Source of the DNA: Heligmosomoides polygyrus polygyrus
Lineage: Eukaryota > Nematoda > Chromadorea > Rhabditida > Heligmosomidae
Assembly (NCBI GenBank): GCA_947396885.1
Contig: OX377206.1
Location: 47,537,631 to 47,601,630, forward strand
Length of the DNA stretch: 64,000 nt
Direction: 5' to 3'
A program made the position numbers and the translations under genes. The notes under the pieces were generated by a model that saw only the letters and a program-made list of their open reading frames with translations, searched no databases and was not told the DNA's origin. Below are positions 30,961 through 44,310 of this stretch, in pieces (the stretch's first letter is position 1; every line of letters starts with the position of its first letter).

Positions 30961-33900
30961 TCTGAATCCCGATGCATGTTTGGCGAGGACTGCGACGCGT
31001 CTTCTGAATCCTGATGCAGGTTTGGCGACGACTGCTGCACGTCTCTTAAATCCCAATGTTCGCTGGACGACGTATTCGGCACATATTCTGAATCCCGACG
31101 CATGTTTTACACTGCGGCACGCGTCTTGAACACAACGTTCGCTGGACGACGTATTCTGCTCATTTTCTGAACCCCGATGCATGTTTGATAACCTCTGCGA
31201 CACGTCTTTTGAATACCGATGCAGGTTTGGCGACGACTGCGGCAGGATTCTTGAGTCGCAATATTTGCAGGATGACGAATTCGGCACATACTCTGAATCC
31301 CGATATATGTTCGACGACGACTGCGGCACGTCTCTTGAACCCAACCTTTGCTGGACGACGCATTCGGCACATACTCTGAATCCCGATGCATGTTCGGCGA
31401 AGACTGCAGCAGGTCTCTTGAATCCCAGCGTTCGCAGGACGACGTATTCGGCACATATTCTGAACCCCGATGCATGTTTGACGACAACTGCATCACAACT
31501 CCTGAATTCCTTTGTTCGCTGGATGACGTCTGCGGCACATACTCTGAATCCCGATACATGTTCGACGACGACAGCGGCACGCCCCTTGATCCCAACGTTA
31601 GCTGAACGACGCATTCGGCACATACTCTGAATCCCGATGCATGTTTGACGACGTCTGCGACACATCTTCTGAATCCCGATGCATGTTTGGCGAGGACTGC
31701 GGCAGCTCTCTTGAATCCCAGCGTTCGCTAGACGACGTGTTCGGCACATATTCTGAATCCCCATACATTTTCGACGACTGCGGCACGACTCCTAAATTCT
31801 TTGTTCGCTGGATGACGTCTGCGGCACGTACTCTGAATCCCGATGCATGTTTGACGACTTCTGCGACACGTCTTCTGAATCCCGATGCATGTTTGGCAAG
31901 GACTGCGGCACGTCTCTTGAATCCCAGCGTTCGCTGGAAGACGTATTCAGCACATATTCTGAAACCCCATACATTTTCGACGACTGCGGCACGTCCCTAG
32001 ATCCCAACGTTAGCTGGACGACGCAGGTCACATACTCTGAACCCCGATGCATGTTTGACGACAACTGCGTCACGACTCCTGAATTCCTTTGTTGTCTGGA
32101 TGACGTCTGCGGCACATACTCCGAAGCCCGATACATGTTCGACGACGAGTGCATCACGACTCCTGAATTCCTTTGTTCGCTGGATGACGTCTGCGACACA
32201 TACTCTGAATCCCGATGCATGTTCGACGACGACTGCATCACGACTCCTGAATTCCTTTTTCGCTGGATGACGTCTGCGACACATACTCTGAATCCGTACG
32301 CACGTTGATCGACGTCTGGGGCACGTCTTCTGAATCCCGATGCATGTTTGGCGAGGACTGCTGCAGCTCTCCTGAATCTCAGCGTTCGCTGGACGACGTA
32401 TTCGGCACATAATCTGAACCCCGATGCATGTTTGACGACAACTGCATCACGACTCCTGAATTCCATTGTTCGCTGGATGACGTCTGCGGCACATACTCTG
32501 AATCCCGATACATGTTCGACGACGACTGCGGCACGCCCCTTGATCCCAACGTTAGCTGAACGACGCATTCGGCACATACTCTGAATCCCGTTGCATGTTT
32601 GGCGAAGACTGCAGCAGGTCTCTTGAATCCCAGCGTTCGCAGGACGACGTATTCGGCACATATTCTGAACCCCGATGCATGTTTGACGACAACTGCGGCA
32701 CGTCTCTTGAACCCAACCTTTGCTGGACGACGTCTGCGGCACATACTCTGAACCCCGATGCATGTTTGACGACAACTGCGTCACGACTCCTAAATTCCTT
32801 TGTTGGCTGGATGACGTCTGCGGCCTGAATTCCTTTGTTGGCTGGATGACGTCTGCGGCACATACTACGAATCCCGATACATGTTCGACGACGAGTGCAT
32901 CACGACTCCTGAATTCCTTTGTTCGCTGGATGACGTCTGCGACACATACTCTGAATCCCGATATATGTTCGACGACGACAGCGGCACGTCCCTTGATCAC
33001 AACGTTAGCTAGACGACGCATTCGGCACATACTCTGAATCCCGATGCATGTTTGACGACAACTGCGTCACGACTCCTGAATTCCTTTGTTCGCTGAATGA
33101 CGCATTCGGCACATACTCTGAATACCGATATATGTTCGACGACGACTGCGGCACGTCTCTTGAACCCAACCTTTGCTGGACGACGTCTGCGGCACATACT
33201 CTGAACCCCGATGCATGTTTGACGACAACTGCGTCACGACTCCTGAATTCCTTTGTTGGCTGGATGACGTCTGCGGCCTGAATTCTTTTGTTGGCTGGAT
33301 GACGTCTGCGGCACATACTACGAATCCCGATACATGTTCGACGACGAGTGCATCACGACTCCTAAATTCCTTTGTTCGCTGGATGACGTCTGCGACACAT
33401 ACTCTGAATCCCGATATATGTTCGACGACGACAGCGGCACGTCCCTTGATCACAACGTTAGCTGGACGACGCATTCGGCACATACTCTGAATCCCGATGC
33501 ATGTTTGACGACAACTGCGTCACGACTCCTGAATTCCTTTGTTCGCTGGATGACGCATTCGGCACATACTCTGAATACCGATATATGTTCGACGACGACT
33601 GCGGCACGTCTCTTGAACCCAACCTTTGCTGGACGACGTCTGCGGCACATACTCTGAATCCCGATGCATGTTTGGCGAGGACTGCGGCAGCTCTCTTGAT
33701 CCCAGCGTTCGCTGGACGACGTGTTCGGCACATATTCTGAATCCCAATACATGTTCGACGACGACAGCCGCACGTCCCTTGAACCCAACCTTTGCTGGAC
33801 GACGCATTCGGCACATACTCTGAACCCCGATGCATGTTTGACGACAACTGCGTCACGACTCCTGAATTCCTTTGTTGGCTTGATGACGTCTGCGGCACAT

Positions 33901-36900
33901 ACTCCGAATCCCGATACATGTTCGACGACGAGTGCATCACGACTCCTGAATTCCTTTGTTCGCTGGATGACGTCTGCGACACATACTCTGAATCCCGATG
34001 CATGTTTGACGACAACTGCGTCACGACTACTGAATTCCTTTGTTCGCTGGATGACGCATTCGGCACATACTCTAAATACCGATATATGTTCGACGACGAC
34101 AGCGGCACGTCCCTTGATCACAACGTTAGCTGGACGACGCATTCGGCACATACTCTGAATCCCGATGCATGTTTGACGACAACTTCATCACGCCTCCTGA
34201 ATTCCTTCGTTCGCTGGACGACGTCTGCGGCACATACTCTGAATCCCGATGCATGTTTGGCGAGGACTGCGGCAGCTCTCTTGAATCCCAGCGTTCGCTG
34301 GACGACGTGTTCGGCACATATTCTGAATCCCAATACATGTTCGACGACGACAGCGGCACGTCCCTTGATCACAACGTTAGCTGGACGACGCATTCGGCAC
34401 ATACTCTGAATCCCGATGCATGTTTGACGACAACTGCGTCACGACTCCTGAATTCCTTTGTTCGCTGGATGACGCATTCGGCACATACTCTGAATACCGA
34501 TATATGTTCGACGACGACTGCGGCACGTCTCTTGAACCCAACCTTTGCTGGACGACGCATTCGGCACATACTCTGAATCCCGATGCATGTTTGGCGAAGA
34601 CTGCAGCAGGTCTCTTGAATCCCAGCGTTCGCAGGACGACGTATTCGGCACACACTCTGAATCCCGATGCATGTTCGACGACGACTGCATCACGACTCCT
34701 GAATTCCTTTGTTCGCTGGATGACGTCTGCGACACATACTCTGAATCCCGATTCATGTTCGACGACGACAGCGGCAGCTCTCTTGAATCCCAGCGTTCGC
34801 TGGACGACGTGTTCGGCACATATTCTGAATCCCAATACATGTTCGACGACGACAGCGGCACGTCCCTTGATCACAACGTTAGCTGGACGACGCATTCGGC
34901 ACATACTCTGAATCCCGATGCATGTTTGGCGAGGACTGCGGCAGCTCTCTTGAATCCCAGCGTTCGCTGGACGACGTGTTCGGCACATATTCTGAATCCC
35001 AATACATGTTCGACGACGACAGCGGCACGTCTCTTGATCACAACCTTTGCTGGACGACGCATTCGGCACATACTCTGAATCCCGATGCATGTTTGGCGAA
35101 GACTGCAGCAGGTCTTTTGAATCCCAGCGTTCGCAGGACGACGTATTCGGCACACACTCTGAATCCCGATGCATGTTTGGCGAAGACTGCAGCAGGTCTC
35201 TTGAATCCCAGCGTTCGCAGGACGACGTATTCGGCACATATTCTGAACCCCGATGCATGTTTGACGACAACTTCATCACGACTCCTGAATTCCTTTGTTC
35301 GCTGGATGACGTCTTCGGCACATACTCTGAATCCCGATACATGTTCGACGACGACAGCGGCACGTCCCTTGATCCCATCGTTAGCTGGACGACGCATTCG
35401 GCACATACTCTGAATCCCGATACATGTTCGACGACGACTGCGACACGTCTTCTGAATCCCGATGCATGTGTGACGACAACTGCGTCACGTCTCTTGAATC
35501 CCATCGTTCACTGGACGACGTCTGCGGCACATACTCTGAATCCGTACGCACGTTGATCGACGTCTGGGGCACGTCCTCTGAATCCCGATGCATGTTTGGC
35601 GAGGACTGCGACGCGTCTTCTGAATCCTGATGCAGGTTTGGCGACGACTGCTGCACGTCTCTTAAATCCCAATGTTCGCTGGACGACGTATTCGGCACAT
35701 ATTCTGAATCCCGACGCATGTTTTACACTGCGGCACGCGTCTTGAACACAACGTTCGCTGGACGACGTATTCTGCTCATTTTCTGAACCCCGATGCATGT
35801 TTGATAACCTCTGCGACACGTCTTTTGAATACCGATGCAGGTTTGGCGACGACTGCGGCAGGATTCTTGAGTCGCAATATTTGCAGGATGACGAATTCGG
35901 CACATACTCTGAATCCCGATATATGTTCGACGACGACTGCGGCACGTCTCTTGAACCCAACCTTTGCTGGACGACGCATTCGGCACATACTCTGAATCCC
36001 GATGCATGTTCGGCGAAGACTGCAGCAGGTCTCTTGAATCCCAGCGTTCGCAGGACGACGTATTCGGCACATATTCTGAACCCCGATGCATGTTTGACGA
36101 CAACTGCATCACAACTCCTGAATTCCTTTGTTCGCTGGATGACGTCTGCGGCACATACTCTGAATCCCGATACATGTTCGACGACGACAGCGGCACGCCC
36201 CTTGATCCCAACGTTAGCTGAACGACGCATTCGGCACATACTCTGAATCCCGATGCATGTTTGACGACGTCTGCGACACATCTTCTGAATCCCGATGCAT
36301 GTTTGGCGAGGACTGCGGCAGCTCTCTTGAATCCCAGCGTTCGCTAGACGACGTGTTCGGCACATATTCTGAATCCCCATACATTTTCGACGACTGCGGC
36401 ACGACTCCTAAATTCTTTGTTCGCTGGATGACGTCTGCGGCACGTACTCTGAATCCCGATGCATGTTTGACGACTTCTGCGACACGTCTTCTGAATCCCG
36501 ATGCATGTTTGGCAAGGACTGCGGCACGTCTCTTGAATCCCAGCGTTCGCTGGAAGACGTATTCAGCACATATTCTGAAACCCCATACATTTTCGACGAC
36601 TGCGGCACGTCCCTAGATCCCAACGTTAGCTGGACGACGCAGGTCACATACTCTGAACCCCGATGCATGTTTGACGACAACTGCGTCACGACTCCTGAAT
36701 TCCTTTGTTGTCTGGATGACGTCTGCGGCACATACTCCGAAGCCCGATACATGTTCGACGACGAGTGCATCACGACTCCTGAATTCCTTTGTTCGCTGGA
36801 TGACGTCTGCGACACATACTCTGAATCCCGATGCATGTTCGACGACGACTGCATCACGACTCCTGAATTCCTTTTTCGCTGGATGACGTCTGCGACACAT

Positions 36901-39433
36901 ACTCTGAATCCGTACGCACGTTGATCGACGTCTGGGGCACGTCTTCTGAATCCCGATGCATGTTTGGCGAGGACTGCTGCAGCTCTCCTGAATCTCAGCG
37001 TTCGCTGGACGACGTATTCGGCACATAATCTGAACCCCGATGCATGTTTGACGACAACTGCATCACGACTCCTGAATTCCATTGTTCGCTGGATGACGTC
37101 TGCGGCACATACTCTGAATCCCGATACATGTTCGACGACGACTGCGGCACGCCCCTTGATCCCAACGTTAGCTGAACGACGCATTCGGCACATACTCTGA
37201 ATCTCGATGCATGTTTGGCGAGGACTGCGGCAGCTCTCTTGAATCCCAGCGTTCGCTGGACGACGTGTTCGGCACATATTCTGAATCCCAATACATGTTC
37301 GACGACGACAGCGGCACGTCCCTTGATCACAACCTTTGCTGGACGACGCGCTCGGCACATACTCTGAATCCCGTTGCATGTTTGGCGAAGACTGCAGCAG
37401 GTCTCTTGAATCCCAGCGTTCGCAGGACGACGTATTCGGCACATATTCTGAACCCCGATGCATGTTTGACGACAACTGCGGCACGTCTCTTGAACCCAAC
37501 CTTTGCTGGACGACGTCTGCGGCACATACTCTGAACCCCGATGCATGTTTGACGACAACTGCGTCACGACTCCTAAATTCCTTTGTTGGCTGGATGACGT
37601 CTGCGGCCTGAATTCCTTTGTTGGCTGGATGACGTCTGCGGCACATACTACGAATCCCGATACATGTTCGACGACGAGTGCATCACGACTCCTGAATTCC
37701 TTTGTTCGCTGGATGACGTCTGCGACACATACTCTGAATCCCGATATATGTTCGACGACGACAGCGGCACGTCCCTTGATCACAACGTTAGCTAGACGAC
37801 GCATTCGGCACATACTCTGAATCCCGATGCATGTTTGACGACAACTGCGTCACGACTCCTGAATTCCTTTGTTCGCTGAATGACGCATTCGGCACATACT
37901 CTGAATACCGATATATGTTCGACGACGACTGCGGCACGTCTCTTGAACCCAACCTTTGCTGGACGACGTCTGCGGCACATACTCTGAACCCCGATGCATG
38001 TTTGACGACAACTGCGTCACGACTCCTGAATTCCTTTGTTGGCTGGATGACGTCTGCGGCCTGAATTCTTTTGTTGGCTGGATGACGTCTGCGGCACATA
38101 CTACGAATCCCGATACATGTTCGACGACGAGTGCATCACGACTCCTAAATTCCTTTGTTCGCTGGATGACGTCTGCGACACATACTCTGAATCCCGATAT
38201 ATGTTCGACGACGACAGCGGCACGTCCCTTGATCACAACGTTAGCTGGACGACGCATTCGGCACATACTCTGAATCCCGATGCATGTTTGACGACAACTG
38301 CGTCACGACTCCTGAATTCCTTTGTTCGCTGGATGACGCATTCGGCACATACTCTGAATACCGATATATGTTCGACGACGACTGCGGCACGTCTCTTGAA
38401 CCCAACCTTTGCTGGACGACGTCTGCGGCACATACTCTGAATCCCGATGCATGTTTGGCGAGGACTGCGGCAGCTCTCTTGATCCCAGCGTTCGCTGGAC
38501 GACGTGTTCGGCACATATTCTGAATCCCAATACATGTTCGACGACGACAGCGGCACGTCCCTTGAACCCAACCTTTGCTGGACGACGCATTCGGCACATA
38601 CTCTGAACCCCGATGCATGTTTGACGACAACTGCGTCACGACTCCTGAATTCCTTTGTTGGCTTGATGACGTCTGCGGCACATACTCCGAATCCCGATAC
38701 ATGTTCGACGACGAGTGCATCACGACTCCTGAATTCCTTTGTTCGCTGGATGACGTCTGCGACACATACTCTGAATCCCGATGCATGTTTGACGACAACT
38801 GCGTCACGACTACTGAATTCCTTTGTTCGCTGGATGACGCATTCGGCACATACTCTAAATACCGATATATGTTCGACGACGACAGCGGCACGTCCCTTGA
38901 TCACAACGTTAGCTGGACGACGCATTCGGCACATACTCTGAATCCCGATGCATGTTTGACGACAACTTCATCACGCCTCCTGAATTCCTTCGTTCGCTGG
39001 ACGACGTCTGCGGCACATACTCTGAATCCCGATGCATGTTTGGCGAGGACTGCGGCAGCTCTCTTGAATCCCAGCGTTCGCTGGACGACGTGTTCGGCAC
39101 ATATTCTGAATCCCAATACATGTTCGACGACGACAGCGGCACGTCCCTTGATCACAACGTTAGCTGGACGACGCATTCGGCACATACTCTGAATCCCGAT
39201 GCATGTTTGACGACAACTGCGTCACGACTCCTGAATTCCTTTGTTCGCTGGATGACGCATTCGGCACATACTCTGAATACCGATATATGTTCGACGACGA
39301 CTGCGGCACGTCTCTTGAACCCAACCTTTGCTGGACGACGCATTCGGCACATACTCTGAATCCCGATGCATGTTTGGCGAAGACTGCAGCAGGTCTCTTG
39401 AATCCCAGCGTTCGCAGGACGACGTATTCGGCA
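30160..39433. repeat. 4.6-kb super-repeat, two tandem copies with a 167-bp indel
   Basis: Sequence from about 30,160 to 32,580 recurs at an offset of 4,616 bp (34,776-37,196). Sequence from about 32,590 to 34,650 recurs at an offset of 4,783 bp (37,373-39,433). The offset changes by 167 bp, exactly one 84-bp plus one 83-bp monomer, inserted near 37,200-37,370. The copies therefore form one tandem duplication of about 4.6 kb that later gained or lost two monomers. Confidence 0.88.
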
Positions 39434-40649
39434 CATATTCTGAACCCCGATGCATGTTTGACGACAACTTCATCACGACTCCTGAATTCCTTTGTTCGCT
39501 GGATGACGTCTGCGGCACGTACTCTGAATCCCGATGCATGTTTGACGACGTCTGCGACACGTCTTCTGAATCCCGATGCATGTTTGATAACGTCTGCGAC
39601 ACGCCTTCTAAATACCGATTCAGGTTTGGCGACGACTGCTGCACGTCTCTTAAATCCCAATGTTCGCTGGACGACGTATTCGGCACATATTTGAATCACG
39701 ACGCATGTTTGATAACGTCTTCGACACGTCTTCTGAATCTCGATGCTGGTTTGGCGACGACTGCAGCAGGTCTCTTGAATCCCAGCGTTTACAGGACGAC
39801 GTATTCGGCACATATTCTGAACCCCGATACATGTTTGACGACAACTGCATAACGACTCCTGAATTCCTTTGTTCGCTGGACGACGTCTGCGGCACATACT
39901 CTGAATCCCGATGCATGTTTGGCGAGGACTGCGGCAGCTCTCTTGAATCCCAGCGTTCGCTGGACGACGTGTTCGGCACATATTCTGAATCCCAATACAT
40001 GTTCGACGACGACAGCGGCACGTCTCTTGATCACAACGTTAGCTGGACGACGCATTCGGCACATACTCTGAATCCCGATATATGTTCGACGACGACTGCG
40101 GCACGTCTCTTGAACCCAACCTTTGCTGGACGACGCATTCGGCACATACTCTGAATCCCGATGCATGTTTGGCGAAGACTGCAGCAGGTCTTTTGAATCC
40201 CAGCGTTCGCAGGACGACGTATTCGGCACACACTCTGAATCCCGATGCATGTTTGGCGAAGACTGCAGCAGGTCTCTTGAATCCCAGCGTTCGCAGGACG
40301 ACGTATTCGGCACATATTCTGAACCCCGATGCATGTTTGACGACAACTTCATCACGACTCCTGAATTCCTTTGTTCGCTGGATGACGTCTGCGGCACATA
40401 CTCTGAATCCCGATACATGTTCGACGACGACAGCGGCACGTCCCTTGATCCCAGCGTTCGCTGGACGACGTGTTCGGCACATATTCTGAATCCCGATGCA
40501 TGTTTGACGACTTCTGCGACACGTCTTCTGAATCCCGACGCATGTTTGATAACGTCTGCGACACGCCTTCTAAATACCGATTCAGGTTTGGCGACGACTG
40601 CTGCACGTCTCTTAAATCCCAATGTTCGCTGGACGACGTATTCGGCACA

Positions 40650-42272
40650 TATTTGAATCACGACGCATGTTTGACGACAACTGCATAACGACTCCTGAAT
40701 TCCTTTGTTCGCTGGATGACGTCTGCGACACATACTCCGAATCCCGATACATGTTCGACGACGACAGCGGCACGTCTCTTAAATCCCAGCGTTAGCTGGA
40801 CGACGTATTCGGCACATACTCTGAATCCCGATGCATGTTTGACGACCAATGCAGCACGTCTCTCGAATCCCAGCTTTCGCAGGACGACGTATTCGGCACA
40901 TATTCTGAACCCCGATGCATGTTTGACGACAACTGCATAACGACTCCTGAATTCCTTTGTTCGCTGGATGACGTCTGCGACACATACTCCGAATTCCGAT
41001 ACATGTTCGACGACGACAGCGGCACGTCTCTTGAACCCAACCTTTGCTGGACGACGCATTCGGCACATACTCTGAATCCCGATACATGTTCGACGACGAC
41101 TGCGGCACGTCTTCTGAATCCCGATGCATGTTTGACGACTACTGCGGGCCGTCTCTTAAATCCCATCGTTCGCTGGACGACGCACATACTCTGAATCCCG
41201 ATGCATGTTTGACGACAACTGCATCACGCCTCCTGAATTCCTTCGTTCGCTGGACGTCCGCGGTACGTTCTCTGAATCCGTACGCACGTTCAACGACGTG
41301 TGCGGCACATGTTCTAAATCCCAATGCATGTTTGACGACGTCTGCCACACGTCTTCTGAAACCCTATACATGTTTGACGAGGACTGCGGCAGGTCTTCTT
41401 AATTCCGATGCAGGTTTGGCGAGGACTGCATCACGCCTCCTGAATTCCTTCGTTCGCTGGACGACGTCTGCGGTACGTTCTCTGAATCCGTACGCATGTT
41501 CAACGACGTCTGCGGCACATACTCTGAGTCCCGTTGCATGTTTGACGACAACTGCGTCACGTCTCTTAAATCCCATCGTTCACTGAACGACGCACATACT
41601 CTGAATCCCGATGCATGTTTGAGGACAACTGCATCACGCCTCCTGAATTCCTTCGTTCGCTGGACGACGTCTGCGGTACGTTCTCTGAATCCCGATGCAT
41701 GTTTGATGACAACTGCATCACGCCTCCTGAATTCCTTCGTTCGCTGGACGTCTGCGGTACGTTCTCTGAATCCGTACGCACGTTCAACGACGTCTGCGGC
41801 ACATATTCTAAATCCCGATGCATGTTTGACGACGTCTGCCACACGTCTTCTGAAACCCGATGCATGTTTGACGAGGACTGCGGCAGGTCTTCTGAATTCC
41901 GATGCAGGTTTGGCGACGACTGCATCACGCCTCCTGAATTCCTTCGTTCGCTGGACTACGTCTGCGGTACGTTCTCTGAATCCCGATGCATGTTTGACGA
42001 CAACTTCATCACGCCTCCTGAATTCCTTCGTTCGCTGGACGACGTCTGCGGCACATACTCTGAATCCCGATACATGTTCGACGACGACTGCGGCATGTCC
42101 CTTGAATCCCAACGTTAGCTGTACGACGTATTCGTCACATACTCTGAATCCCTATGCATGTTTGACGACTTCTGCGACACGTCTTCTGAATCCCGATGCA
42201 TGTTTGACGACCGCTGCGGGCCGTCTCTTGAATCCCATCGTTCGCTGTACGATGTCTGCGGCACATATTCTC
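40650..42272. repeat. Diverged right edge of the satellite
   Basis: Monomers here carry many private changes, such as cgcctcctgaattccttcg, tctgcggtacgttctctg and cgtacgcacgttcaacgac, and short deletions. The last recognisable half-monomer ends at about 42,272 (tgtctgcggcacatattct), after which the sequence is unrelated. Decay toward the margin fits models in which unequal exchange homogenises the interior more than the edge. Confidence 0.85.
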
Positions 42273-43782
42273 GACAGCAAATGTGGAAGTAAGACATAAC
42301 GGATCCCTTCCTAGTTGAGCACGAGGTTTGTAGGCCTCTTATAAAAACCCCTCGTGCATCGTAGAAATGAGGTGGAGAACTTACACATAGTATGACCAAG
42401 CGGCTTCTGGACGCGTCAAAACTTTGTTTACTGGAATGCAACATTTTCTTAAAGGAGAACTTGTCTGATGTAAATGCTGCTCATGAGGTACAAAAATAAG
42501 GTTTCCAAGAAATTTGAAGGGACACAATCTGCTTGAGCACTGTAGGCTTCTAGATCACTCCAAAGCGACCATTTTTGAATTTGGTGGCTGGCTGGCTGTC
42601 CGTGAACTTTCATAAAACAATGCTTTCGCCAAATGACAGGCTGACGTCGAAATATTACATGTGAGTCTGTAGCAAATCTGTCCTGTTCATCTAAAAACAT
42701 GAAATATCGCACTGCCATTTTGCCGGTGTATCACAGGCCGTTAGGAATAGGCTATGGGGGCCGGTCTCCTTTCTTTCTGGCAATTCGCCCAAGTAAGTGG
42801 TAGAAACATATATTTCTCATTTGTGATAAACTTGTGAATGTAACTATCCTCCGGCCAACATATTGATTAAAAGGTAAACTTGACAAAAACCGATCAATAA
42901 ATAACAGCCAGTCGTCCGACACTGCCTCCCTTTTGTGAAGTCTGGCATACGACCGACATATCCATCGACTCCCACTCCCAATGGCCAACTCGAGGCAAAA
43001 TTCGATAAAACCCAACGATAACAGGCCGTCGAGAAAATTCACTGTGCCAGTGTAAAGGAAGAAAGAAAACAATAAGGTCGGTGCCATGTGGGCAGATGCC
43101 CTCCGGCAAGGTATCTGAAAACTGGTAAGTTAGACCAGCCAGACCCTGGAGTTCCTTCCCATGACTAGGACTGTGCTCTCCTCCGCTGACGCGTCAGGGA
43201 TTCAGATCTCGGCTACAGATGTCCAACACGCGTCTGGATTCAGAAACTCTAAGATGTAAATCAGAAGACGACAGAGATCGATCAGGCAATCGTTCGGTGC
43301 CTTTTTTGTCGATGACGATTATGCGTCGGTCATTCAGCACTGCGGCGATTCTGCGTGGAAAAAATTTTTGCCGTTCAACATTGCAAGACGTTGTGGAACT
43401 TCTCCTTTTTGACAGAAAGGCTTTTCGGAGAGTGACCAGAATCGATGAGGCGCTCAGTATCCCGGCACTGAACCACCATCGCACAAGGGTTTGATCCACA
43501 AAAAATGTTTCGGAGATCTTAATTACCTGAAAAACCTAACAAGCCTTTTCAAAGTACGCCGTTACACAAATTTCCGTTGGGCATTCGCATGACACTTTTC
43601 GAATACTCGAATAATTTTGGCTTCCTGGGAAGTTTTGAAAATTCGAACGAAAATTTTCGAGAAATCAACATCGAGTACATTCGAGAAACGCGATTTTTTT
43701 GATATTCAAATTCGAATATTCAAATTTGAATAAAAATTATTAGAACACTTATTCGAATGGGTCATTCGAGCATAAGTATAGC
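42273..43782. other. Non-satellite spacer, no recognised gene
   Basis: AT-richer sequence with only short ORFs, the longest 111 codons on the minus strand at 42,752-43,087. I recognise no domain. An 8-bp inverted repeat (gcacgagg at 42,319, cctcgtgc at 42,350) lies just outside the satellite, and 43,600-43,760 is rich in ttcgaa and attcaaat motifs. Confidence 0.6.
43717..43732. repeat. 16-bp perfect palindrome in AT-rich stretch
   Basis: tattcaaatttgaata is its own reverse complement. It sits beside another palindrome (attcgaat) in a run of related motifs upstream of the LINE fragment. It could be the edge of an AT-rich miniature element, but no matching terminal repeat was found. Confidence 0.6.
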
Positions 43783-44310
43783 GTGGTTGAGCATCCGCAA
43801 TGCCCACGGAACTTCGCCAACTTCAACACCAAAATGACCGCTTTCCGACGCCCTAGTGGAAGCATCACCTCTTCCAAGAAGACAATGGGGAAGATGATCT
43901 ATGACCTCTACTCCGTTCACCTCGATAGCTACATCAATCTGTCCCCATGCCATCTTCCGCAGGATGGATGCATCGTATCCTCTATTCTCCCTTCCGAGAT
44001 TCGACACGTCATCTCGTCGGTGAAGAAACGTACAGCACGTGTTCTCCACAGTATCAGACGCGAACACCTGAAGAATTTCCACCAGCGCTGATCAACACCC
44101 TGACGCGGCTCTTCACATGGTACCTGTCGGAGTGCAAGGTTCCATCTCAGTGGAATACCAGCAGGACTCTCTTGCTGTACAAGAAGGGATACGTGCACGA
44201 CATTGGCAATTATCGCCCGATCTGCCTGCTGTCCACAGTCTACAAGCTGTTCACTCTAGTGATCCTGAGTAGGATTCGCAGAACGCTGGGAGAATGAGAG
44301 CCATACTTTC
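43783..44310 (+). pseudogene. LINE reverse-transcriptase fragment (N-terminal part)
   Basis: Two overlapping frames (43,783-44,091 and 43,947-44,297) together give the stretch before and into the reverse-transcriptase fingers of an RTE-like non-LTR retrotransposon. The visible order is a conserved block before the domain (SEIRHVISSVKKRTA), then PPALINTLTRLF, LSECKVPSQW, LLLYKKG and NYRPICLLSTVYKLF. A frameshift near 44,070-44,085 separates the two halves. Homology stops at about 44,310, before the palm motifs with the catalytic aspartates, so no active enzyme can be made. The matching C-terminal end of this kind of protein appears on the same strand at 46,265. Family assignment is from remembered nematode elements; that it is a LINE is secure, the clade less so. 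Confidence 0.88.

Larger units (their letters stand above)
1..42272. repeat. Satellite array of 84-bp monomers (2 x 42 bp)
   Basis: The motif ggcacata recurs at 28, 112, 196, 280 and 364, giving an 84-bp period. Each monomer is two related halves of 42 bp. One half carries ctgaatcccgatgcatg and the other carries cttgaatcccagcgttcgc; consensus halves match at 28 of 42 positions by my alignment. A common variant of the second half contains an EcoRI site (cctgaattcctttg). Other monomers are 83 bp (one base lost, acccaacctttgctgg) or 77 bp (seven bases lost before cacatactctg). The array starts mid-monomer at base 1, so it extends beyond the window, and I see no unrelated insertion in it. Stretches not listed separately (8,609-25,708 and 39,434-40,650) are the same monomers in other orders. 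The many ORFs inside, on both strands, are by-products of the three-divisible period and are not annotated as genes. Function unknown; a structural or subtelomeric satellite is plausible. Confidence 0.97.

Noticed and set aside
1..42272. Hundreds of long ORFs on both strands as real repeat-protein genes
   Set aside because: They are translations of one 84-bp monomer in different frames, switch frame at 83- and 77-bp units, and coexist on both strands at the same place.
1..42272. CRISPR array
   Set aside because: Repeats are contiguous with no unique spacers, the period is 84 bp with internal duplication, and the context is eukaryotic.
42752..43087. 111-codon hydrophobic minus-strand ORF as a membrane protein
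   Set aside because: Hydrophobic stretches alternate with unlikely segments, a second frame is open over half of it, and no homologous pattern is known to me.
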